A stretch of DNA of 58,483 nucleotides, taken from CAZWMK01 sp964635065. Its GTDB lineage: Bacteria; Pseudomonadota; Alphaproteobacteria; Sphingomonadales; Sphingomonadaceae. Under the pieces are notes generated by a model. That model was not told the DNA's origin. It saw nothing but the letters and a program-made list of their open reading frames with translations, and made no database searches. The stretch's first letter is position 1; each line of letters starts with the position of its first letter. The stretch lies in contig CAZWMK010000003.1 in NCBI GenBank assembly GCA_964635065.1, forward strand, positions 1 through 58,483, given 5' to 3'. Shown piece after piece: positions 28,109 to 34,979 of this stretch. The translations under genes and the position numbers were made by a program.

Positions 28109-29191
28109 TCAGCCGACGCGCTGAACCCAGCCGTAGGGATCAGCGACTTCGCCACGCTGAATGCCGACAAGCGCCGCTTTCAGGCGGCTTGTCACCGCGC
28201 CTGCCTTGCCGTCGCCGATCATGAACTCGCCGCTGTTGCTGCGGACGCAGGCAATCGGCGTGACAACGGCTGCCGTGCCGCAGGCGAAGGCTTCGACCAG
28301 CGTGCCATCTGCGGCGCTTTCGCGCCACATGTCGAACGAGAACCGCTCTTCGCTCACGGTCAGGCCTGCGTCGCGGGCCAGACGGATCAGGCAGTCGCGC
28401 GTGATGCCGGGCAGGATCGTCCCGTCCAGCGGCGGTGTGATCAGCGTCTTGTCGTTCATCACGAAGAAGATATTCATGCCGCCCAGTTCCTCGATCCAGC
28501 GGCGTTCAACCGCATCGAGGAAGACAACCTGATCGCAGCCATGGCGGCTGGCTTCGGCCTGGGCGAGCAGGCTTGCGGCATAGTTACCGCCGCACTTGGC
28601 GGCGCCAGTCCCGCCGGGCGCGGCACGGACATAATCCTGCGACACCCAGACGGTGACGCCATCGGCGCCGCCCTTGAAATAGGCGCCGACCGGCGATGCG
28701 ATCACTGCAAACAGATAGCTGTTCGCCGGGCGAACACCGAGGAATACCTCGTCGGCAAACTGGAACGGGCGCAGGTAAAGGCTGCCGACATCGGCCGAGG
28801 GAATCCAGTCCTTGTCGATGGCGACCATCTGGCGCACCGCCTCGAGAAACAGCTCTTCGGGCAGGGGCGCCATGGCCAGCCGTTCAGCGGACTGGCGGAA
28901 ACGACGGGCATTGGCATCGGGACGGAACAACGCGATGCCGCCGTCTACCGTGCGATAGGCCTTCAGGCCTTCGAAGATTTCCTGCGAATAATGCAGCACG
29001 GCAGATGCCGGATCGAGCGGGATCGGTCCGCGCGCACGGACCTGCGCATCGTGCCAGCCTTTTTCCGCTGTGTACTGGATGGTGACCATATGGTCGGAAA
29101 ACAGGCGGCCAAAGCCGGGGCTGGCCATGAGGTCCTGGCGGGTTTCCGGCGTCGTCGGGTGGGCGCTCGGCGAAATCTGGAATGGCAGCAT
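28109..29191 (-). CDS. ilvE: Branched-chain amino acid aminotransferase
   Basis: This PLP enzyme of fold type IV interconverts Leu, Ile and Val with their 2-oxo acids. The 360-residue length fits the class IIIa long form. The PLP lysine is in AAKCGGNYAASLLAQ near residue 200, and other signatures are YLRPFQFADEVFLGV and the phosphate-binding GTAAVVTPI near residue 310. It heads a minus-strand run (ilvE, trhO, LEH-like), with tRNA-Ser lying 157 bp upstream. Confidence 0.93.
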   Translation of the reverse strand: MLPFQISPSAHPTTPETRQDLMASPGFGRLFSDHMVTIQYTAEKGWHDAQVRARGPIPLDPASAVLHYSQEIFEGLKAYRTVDGGIALFRPDANARRFRQSAERLAMAPLPEELFLEAVRQMVAIDKDWIPSADVGSLYLRPFQFADEVFLGVRPANSYLFAVIASPVGAYFKGGADGVTVWVSQDYVRAAPGGTGAAKCGGNYAASLLAQAEASRHGCDQVVFLDAVERRWIEELGGMNIFFVMNDKTLITPPLDGTILPGITRDCLIRLARDAGLTVSEERFSFDMWRESAADGTLVEAFACGTAAVVTPIACVRSNSGEFMIGDGKAGAVTSRLKAALVGIQRGEVADPYGWVQRVG

Positions 29192-29348
29192 TGATGACCT
29201 ATCCTTGCGTGTGCGGGACAGCCTTTAGTATTTTTTCGCGGCCGTGGGAATGCGCTTGTGGACATTGATGGCGGCAGGGCTGTGTCAGCGTGGTACAGCA
29301 GGCATCCGGGCGCGCGGCGGCGCGCATGTGATTTCATGTGCAGGAAAA

Positions 29349-29441
29349 TGGCGGTGTCGGAGGGATTCGAACCCTCGATAGGAGTTATCCCCCTATAACG
29401 GTTTAGCAAACCGCCGCCTTCAGCCGCTCGGCCACGACACC
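29349..29441 (-). tRNA. tRNA-Ser (anticodon GCT)
   Basis: The minus strand folds into a class II tRNA with acceptor arms GGTGTCG and CGACACC, discriminator G and an encoded CCA end. The anticodon loop is TTGCTAA, giving GCT. A long variable arm fits serine. The T-arm carries GGTTCGAATCC. Confidence 0.97.
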
Positions 29442-29452
29442 AATTGGCGGTT

Positions 29453-29481
29453 TCCGTAGCCTTAGTCATCATGGCCGTCAA
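29453..29481 (-). promoter_or_regulatory. Probable sigma-70 promoter of tRNA-Ser
   Basis: On the minus strand TTGACG and TACGGA are separated by 17 bases, ending about 11 bases before the tRNA 5' end. The -35 is close to consensus; the -10 is weaker. Confidence 0.5.
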
Positions 29482-29558
29482 CGCGAAAAGCGCAGGCACG
29501 CGGTGGCGGGGTGGCGAAACGGCTTTGTGCGGCGGCCGCTGATCGTGCGAATGCCCGA

Positions 29559-29580
29559 TTTGATCTTAAAACAGATCAAA
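29559..29580. promoter_or_regulatory. Inverted repeat upstream of the exosortase-associated locus
   Basis: TTTGATC and GATCAAA form perfect seven-base arms around an eight-base AT-rich spacer (TTAAAACA), about 155 bp before the first acyltransferase gene. The stretch 29442-29735 otherwise holds no credible gene. An operator is a reasonable reading, but no regulator can be named. Confidence 0.4.
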
Positions 29581-29735
29581 TTGACCTTAATGCGCTTGAA
29601 TGCCTCACAGGTGCGACTAAACGTTTTGTGGGTATCTGTTCAATCCGTGGAGATTCGGGAGAATAGCCCGGCTTTGCAGGGGGTATAACAAAACTTCATA
29701 AAGGCATGTCATACAGGCTGTGCTGAGGACGATCA

Positions 29736-30554
29736 TTGTCCCAGGGGGAAGACAGGGCGAGCGCAATGTATCTGAATCTGGACGCAGGGTATGAAGGGGA
29801 TGCTTCGCGGCAATGTGCCGCGACTGCGGCCTATTTTGGCGAACAGCCCCGCTGGCCGCTCGATCTGGACTTTTTCGCCGCGCGCGACATCGATTATGAT
29901 GCGGACTTCAGCTACCGTGTAGCTCACTTGCCCGAAGATGATCACGCAGCATGGCGCCTGCGCTATCGCGTTTATTGCGAAGAAACCGGCTTTTTGCCCA
30001 AGCATCAGCATCTGTCGGGCTATGAATATGACCATTATGATGCCCACAGCTGCCAAAGTCTTGTGAGCCATCGCGGTTCCGGTATTCTGGCCGGGACAAC
30101 GCGGTTGATCCTGCCGCTGGAAGAGCGTGTCGATGGCGGGTTGCCTGCGCTTGAACATGCAGCTGAACTGTTGCGCCAAGTCAACGCGCTAACACCCCTC
30201 ATGCGCGTCGGCGAGGTGTCGCGCTTCTCGATTGACCCCCTGTTCCGCAATGGCGCCCTTGATGCGAGTGCCATGCTTCTGCCAGGTTATGTGCCCAGCA
30301 AGGCGATACCGAAGATTTTGCTGGGTCTTGCCGTTGCCTGCCTCGACATGGCGCTCAGTCATCGCATCACGCATCTCGTGGCCGTTATCGATACTGTACT
30401 GCTCAGGCTTTTACGTCGGGTGGGGGTGAATATGATATCGGCTGGCCCTGTCATTGATTTCTATGGCCTGCGCCAGCCTGCATGGGTTGATGTCGAGAAA
30501 AGCCGTGACGAACTCCTCCGCCGTTTTCCTCAGGCGGCCGCGCATCTGTCGTAA
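29736..30554 (+). CDS. Exosortase/PEP-CTERM-associated N-acyltransferase (LuxI fold), copy 1
   Basis: The 272-residue protein matches the PEP-CTERM/exosortase-associated acyltransferase family, related in fold to acyl-homoserine-lactone and N-acyl amino acid synthases. Motifs are WRLRYRVYCEETGFLP (about residue 70), GTTRLILP (about 115), GEVSRFSIDPLFR (about 155), and a C-terminal DFYGLRQPAWVDV. The E..SRF pair matches the Glu/Arg of LuxI-type enzymes. I give the TTG at 29736, which has GAGGA six bases upstream; the in-frame ATG at 29766 is an alternative with a weaker RBS. The first 55 residues have no clear domain. The acyl donor and acceptor are unknown. Confidence 0.78.
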   Translation: MSQGEDRASAMYLNLDAGYEGDASRQCAATAAYFGEQPRWPLDLDFFAARDIDYDADFSYRVAHLPEDDHAAWRLRYRVYCEETGFLPKHQHLSGYEYDHYDAHSCQSLVSHRGSGILAGTTRLILPLEERVDGGLPALEHAAELLRQVNALTPLMRVGEVSRFSIDPLFRNGALDASAMLLPGYVPSKAIPKILLGLAVACLDMALSHRITHLVAVIDTVLLRLLRRVGVNMISAGPVIDFYGLRQPAWVDVEKSRDELLRRFPQAAAHLS

Positions 30555-30617
30555 CAGGCGAAGTGCACGCGGTATTTTTGAATTTTAACAATAAAAATTA
30601 AATAACAGTGCGTTAGT

Positions 30618-30635
30618 TTAACCGTCATTGGTTAA
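30618..30635. promoter_or_regulatory. Palindrome TTAACC-N6-GGTTAA upstream of acyltransferase copy 2
   Basis: The sequence TTAACCGTCATTGGTTAA is a perfect six-base inverted repeat about 100 bp before the ATG at 30720, within an AT-rich 165-bp gap. Each half resembles the CtrA half-site TTAACC. A nearly identical palindrome lies upstream of the lysis cassette at 42514. Confidence 0.4.
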
Positions 30636-30719
30636 CTGATGCTATGACAAATTGTGATCTGCGGCGAGTCGCGGATATGCGATTGCCAATGGCGCTGATG
30701 ATCCGGAGGGGTGTCCCCT

Positions 30720-31481
30720 ATGAGCTTGTATGAAACCTACAATCTTTATTTCCGGCACGTCATTGCCAGAACGGACGCCGAGCGTGAAATCGCCTTTCGG
30801 CTGCGTTACCGTGTCTATTGCGAGGAAACCGGCTTTTTGCCAGCCGATATCAATCCCGACGGCCTGGAGCGTGACTGCTTTGACGAGCATGCCAGCCAAT
30901 GCCTGCTGATCCACCGTGCCAGCGACAAGCCTGTCGGCACTGTCCGGCTTGTTCTGCCGCAGGCGGGCAAGCCGGGATGCGATTTGCCCGCACGCTTGCA
31001 TGCCCCTGAACTGGATCGCATGCCCGATAGCGTCATGCCGGCAGCGCAAACGGCTGAAATTTCACGCTTCACCATCATTCCCGAATTCCGCAAGCGCACA
31101 AACGATACGACCTATGCCGGTATCTACAGCACAGACGGGCTTGATCCGCGCCGCGTCATTCCGAACATGACGCTCGGCCTGATGGCCGGGATCACGGAAA
31201 TGGCGCTCGAGGCCGGAATGAGTCATTTGTGCGCCATCATCGACCCGGCATTGTTGCGGATTTTGCGCCGCCTCGGTCTCATCTTCGAGTGCGCCGGTCC
31301 GGAGGTGGATTTTCACGGTATGCGACAGCCGGTGTGGTGCGACATGCATGACCTGCTCGCGGCGCAGGCGCTTACACACCCTGAAATTGCCAGCGTGCTG
31401 AACCAGGACGGGCGTATCCATGTTCCGAAAACGCAATATGCGCCAGCGCCTGCGCAGAATCGTGCGGCGATAACGCTGTGA
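30720..31481 (+). CDS. Exosortase/PEP-CTERM-associated N-acyltransferase (LuxI fold), copy 2
   Basis: The 253-residue protein is a paralogue of the preceding gene and shares its main motifs: FRLRYRVYCEETGFLP (about residue 30), GTVRLVLP (about 75), AEISRFTIIPEFR (about 110), HLCAIIDPALLRILRRLG and a terminal DFHGMRQPVW. It lacks the long N-terminal extension of copy 1 and has a different C-terminal tail. I chose the ATG at 30720, which has GGAGGGG upstream; a GTG at 30711 is in frame but lies directly on the Shine-Dalgarno. The stop overlaps the ThiF-nitroreductase start (TGATG). Confidence 0.82.
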   Translation: MSLYETYNLYFRHVIARTDAEREIAFRLRYRVYCEETGFLPADINPDGLERDCFDEHASQCLLIHRASDKPVGTVRLVLPQAGKPGCDLPARLHAPELDRMPDSVMPAAQTAEISRFTIIPEFRKRTNDTTYAGIYSTDGLDPRRVIPNMTLGLMAGITEMALEAGMSHLCAIIDPALLRILRRLGLIFECAGPEVDFHGMRQPVWCDMHDLLAAQALTHPEIASVLNQDGRIHVPKTQYAPAPAQNRAAITL

Positions 31482-33505
31482 TGCCCGACCGGCCGCAAGC
31501 GAGCGTCAGCGGTGCGTCAGCCAGCTGGTTCGATTATGATACTGCCTTTTCGCGCAACATCGGCTGGCTGACCGACGCAGAACAGGCCATCTTGCGCGGA
31601 AAGCGTGTTGCCATTGCCGGCATGGGCGGGGTTGGCGGCATTCATATGCTGACGTTTGCCCGTCTGGGCGTCGGCCAGTTCCATGTCGCCGACATGGATA
31701 GTTTCGAGCTGGCCAATTTCAATCGGCAGGCCGCGGCCAGCCTCAGGACGCTGGGCCAGCCCAAGGGCGCATCGGCCACGATTCTGGCGCGTGAAATCAA
31801 TCCGGAGATCATGGTCAGGAATTTCGATGCCGGCGTGAACGAAGACAATCTCGACGCCTTTCTCGAAGGGGTCGACGTCTATATCGACGGCCTTGATTTT
31901 TTCGTGCTCGACATTCGCCGCAAGCTGTTTGCGCGCGCGCGGGAACTTGGCATTCCGGCGATCACTGCCGGTCCTTTGGGCTTCGGCACGGGCTATATCA
32001 TCTTCACGCCCGACGGCATGAGCTTTGAAGATTATTTCCGCATGGAAGGCAGGAGCCGGGAACAGCAATATCTCAGCTTCCTGTTCGGTCTGACGCCTCT
32101 GCCAAAACATATCGGCTATATTGCAGATCGCGCCCGCGTCGACATGGCGGGCAAGCGGGGGCCGTCGACCGGTATCGCCTGTCAGCTTTGTGCGGGGGTG
32201 GCGGCGGCTCAGGCCGTCAAGCTGATGCTGGGACGCGGGAAGATATGGGCCGCACCGTATTTTCATCAGTTCGATCCTTATCTGGACATCTACAAACGCG
32301 GCAAATTGCGCTGGGGCAACGCCGGGCCCTTGCAGAGACTGAAACTGTCGATTGTCGGCGGCCTGATCGGTCACTGGGGAGCGAAGGCCCGCCCGCGCGA
32401 CCCGGATATCGCGCCAGACACGCCAATTCTCGAACGCATATTGCAAGCGGCGCGCTGGGCGCCCAGCCCCGATAACTGCCAGCCGTGGCGCTTTGAAGTC
32501 CTGTCGGACAAAAGCGTGCGCGTACATGTCGATCGCGAGGCGGATAACCCCTATCAATATCGCCGCAGCCAGACGAATCTGCTGGCGGTCGGCATGCTGG
32601 TCGAAGCCCTGGCGCTGGCTGCTTCCAGCCACGGCTGGGCGATGCGCTGGACCTGGCAGGGCGACAACCGGCTCGATGTGGATTTCGATCCCGAAGCTGC
32701 CATTCAGACAGACCCGCTTGTTCATCATCTGAAAGCGCGCACGGTGGACCGGCGGCACTACCGGCGCACACCGTTGCAGCCAGCGCAGCGCGCAGTGCTG
32801 GAGGCGGCGCTTGGCGATGATTTTGCCGTGGACTGGATCGAAAGGGCAAGCGATCGCATGGCATTGGCGCGGATCAATGCCGCCTGCCTTGATGTCCGCC
32901 TGCGTTCCGAAGCCTGCTTTGCCGTGCACCAGACATGCATTGACTGGTCGACCGACTACAGCCGCACCGGCATGCCGTCAAAGGCGCTGGGCGTCGATCC
33001 GCTGGCCCGCCGCCTGATGCAATGGGCGATGGGCAACTGGGCACGCATGAAGCGCATGCTGGCGCTTGGCGCGGCTTACTACTCCAGCCTGGAAATGGAA
33101 TTGCTGCCCGCATGGCAGAGCGCGGCTTTCTGCCTGATACGTCCGGTTCAGCCGATCGCCAGCGGCGATGATGGCGCCGTGATTGCCGCAGGGCGTCGTC
33201 TCATGCGATTCTGGCTTGAAGCGACGCGATTGGGGCTGGCATTCCAACCTGCACTTGGACCGCTGTGGCTTGCAGCGCAGACACGGGAGGCCGATGCAAC
33301 GACGCTGGAGAAGCGTTTTGCGGCTGAGGCGATGCGCCAGTCGCACGCTTTTGCCCGGCAAACTGGCCAAGATCCGCATGCGCTTTTATTCATTGCGCGG
33401 CTGGGCTATCCCAAGCGGTACAAGGCAGGCGCCCGTTCCATCAGGCGGAACCTGTCGGAACTGTTGCTGGGTGGAGCGGTCTCCACGGCTGTGGAAAAGC
33501 ATTAA
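31481..33505 (+). CDS. ThiF/E1-like adenylyltransferase fused to a nitroreductase domain
   Basis: The 674-residue protein is a two-domain fusion. Residues about 30-260 form a ThiF/MoeB/E1-type domain with the nucleotide loop AIAGMGGVGGIHM, DMDSFELANFNRQ (conserved Asp, Asn and Arg) and a later ACQLCAG CxxC. Residues about 305-650 form an FMN nitroreductase-like domain beginning ILQAARWAPSPDNCQPWRFE, the usual flavin-binding signature. The same architecture is known in Mycobacterium Rv1355c (MoeY), whose function is unsettled. E1 domains activate a carboxylate as an acyl-adenylate and nitroreductase domains oxidise or reduce with FMN, so a role in making a small molecule with the acyltransferases is plausible. 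The ATG at 31481 was chosen; a GTG at 31478 is equally possible. Confidence 0.8.
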   Translation: MPDRPQASVSGASASWFDYDTAFSRNIGWLTDAEQAILRGKRVAIAGMGGVGGIHMLTFARLGVGQFHVADMDSFELANFNRQAAASLRTLGQPKGASATILAREINPEIMVRNFDAGVNEDNLDAFLEGVDVYIDGLDFFVLDIRRKLFARARELGIPAITAGPLGFGTGYIIFTPDGMSFEDYFRMEGRSREQQYLSFLFGLTPLPKHIGYIADRARVDMAGKRGPSTGIACQLCAGVAAAQAVKLMLGRGKIWAAPYFHQFDPYLDIYKRGKLRWGNAGPLQRLKLSIVGGLIGHWGAKARPRDPDIAPDTPILERILQAARWAPSPDNCQPWRFEVLSDKSVRVHVDREADNPYQYRRSQTNLLAVGMLVEALALAASSHGWAMRWTWQGDNRLDVDFDPEAAIQTDPLVHHLKARTVDRRHYRRTPLQPAQRAVLEAALGDDFAVDWIERASDRMALARINAACLDVRLRSEACFAVHQTCIDWSTDYSRTGMPSKALGVDPLARRLMQWAMGNWARMKRMLALGAAYYSSLEMELLPAWQSAAFCLIRPVQPIASGDDGAVIAAGRRLMRFWLEATRLGLAFQPALGPLWLAAQTREADATTLEKRFAAEAMRQSHAFARQTGQDPHALLFIARLGYPKRYKAGARSIRRNLSELLLGGAVSTAVEKH

Positions 33506-33556
33506 TTTGTTCGTGCTATCTGCAACCTGCATCTGCTTGTTTCACGGAAGCTCCTC

Positions 33557-34945
33557 TTGATTCGTCTGTTCAAACACTATGTGCCGCGCTCGATCCTGTT
33601 GATGGGTCTGCTTGAAATCGTGGCGCTTTTTCTTTCCGCTGAAGCGGCATGGCAGTTTCGCAGCTTTCAGATCGGCAGCGAGGCCAGCCCGCTTGGATTG
33701 CGGTTGCAGCATCTTTTGACCTATGCGCTGACCGTTTCACTGACGATGTCGGCTGTCGGCCTTTACCAGCCGGATTATTTCCGTTCGTTGCGGCTGACAG
33801 CGCCGCGGATGATGGTGGCGCTGGGCTTGAGCCTTGTTGTCCTGTCCGTGATTTTCTTTCTTTATCCCGATGTGTCGCTGTGGCGTTCGATCCTGCTTTA
33901 TGCGGCGGTTCTGTCATTCGCATCGGTCCTGTTGATCAGGGCCGCCCTGTCGCGGATTATCGGTCTTTCCCGCTTTCGCCGGCGCGTGCTGGTGCTTGGC
34001 GCGGGGCCGCGGGCGCGACGGATTGCCGAACTGTCCCGCAGTCCCAATGCCGGTTTTACCGTCGTCGGTTTTATCAGAATGACCGAGAATGAACCGGTCG
34101 TGCCTGATGCTGTCGATCGTCAGAGCATCGCAGCCCTTGATCGCCATGCGGCGCAGCTTGGGGTGGCGGAGGCCGTGCTGGCCGTCGAGGAACGGCGCGG
34201 CGCATTGCCGGTTCAGGATCTGTTGAAGATGAAGCTCGACGGGGTGCGGGTTTCGGAATTGTCGACTTTTCTCGAACGCGAGACTGGACGCGTCGATCTG
34301 CGGTCGGCCTCCCCGTCCTGGCTGATTTTTTCCGATGGTTTCCTTGGCAGTCACCAGCTGTCCGTGGCGATGAAGCGCGTGTTTGACGTGATCGTATCGG
34401 GGATTTTGCTGCTGCTGACCGGGCCGATCCTGCTTGTTGCGATCACTGCGATCAAGCTGACCAGCCCCGGGCCGGTCTTTTATCGCCAGCAGCGTGTCGG
34501 CCAGCTCGGCAAGCTGTTCGATGTCATCAAGCTGCGGACGATGCGGACGGACGCCGAAAAGGACGGCACACCGCAGTGGGCACAAAAGGGCGATCCGCGC
34601 GTGACGCCGATCGGCCGGATTCTGCGTCTGACGCGCATCGACGAGATTCCCCAGATTTTCAATGTCTTCCGCGGCGACATGAGCTTTGTCGGGCCGCGCC
34701 CCGAGCGTCCCTTTTTCGTGCAGGATCTTGCGGCGCAGATTCCCTATTACAATGAACGCCATGTCGTGAAGCCCGGTATCACCGGCTGGGCGCAGATCAA
34801 CTATCCCTATGGCGCCAGTCTGGACGATGCGCGGCACAAGCTGGAATATGATCTTTACTATGTAAAGAACTACAGCCTGTTTCTGGACATGCTGATTATC
34901 GTGCAAACTGTGCGCGTTGTTCTGTTTCCCAGTGGTGTTCATTGA
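33557..34945 (+). CDS. Exopolysaccharide sugar transferase (PEP-CTERM/EpsB_2 type polyprenyl glycosylphosphotransferase)
   Basis: The 462-residue protein starts an exopolysaccharide repeat unit by moving a sugar-1-phosphate to undecaprenyl phosphate. About four or five N-terminal transmembrane helices (residues 1-130) are followed by a cytoplasmic Rossmann-like region (LVLGAGPRARRI). The C-terminal bacterial sugar transferase domain holds SPGPVFYRQQRVG, the ELP-equivalent RIDEIPQIFNV, MSFVGPRPERPFF and KPGITGWAQINY. The TTG start at 33557 is preferred because MIRLFKHYVPRSILLMGLLE aligns with the family N-terminus; the next ATG (33602) would remove it. PEP-CTERM loci usually carry this family next to prsK. 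Confidence 0.87.
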   Translation: MIRLFKHYVPRSILLMGLLEIVALFLSAEAAWQFRSFQIGSEASPLGLRLQHLLTYALTVSLTMSAVGLYQPDYFRSLRLTAPRMMVALGLSLVVLSVIFFLYPDVSLWRSILLYAAVLSFASVLLIRAALSRIIGLSRFRRRVLVLGAGPRARRIAELSRSPNAGFTVVGFIRMTENEPVVPDAVDRQSIAALDRHAAQLGVAEAVLAVEERRGALPVQDLLKMKLDGVRVSELSTFLERETGRVDLRSASPSWLIFSDGFLGSHQLSVAMKRVFDVIVSGILLLLTGPILLVAITAIKLTSPGPVFYRQQRVGQLGKLFDVIKLRTMRTDAEKDGTPQWAQKGDPRVTPIGRILRLTRIDEIPQIFNVFRGDMSFVGPRPERPFFVQDLAAQIPYYNERHVVKPGITGWAQINYPYGASLDDARHKLEYDLYYVKNYSLFLDMLIIVQTVRVVLFPSGVH

Positions 34946-34979
34946 GTTCTGAGCGCACCAGCCCGCAGGAGCCTCTCGC

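Noticed and set aside
30630..30642. GG-N9-GC before acyltransferase copy 2 as a sigma-54 promoter
   Set aside because: The spacing is one base short of the strict ten, and the TTGC of the -12 element is missing.
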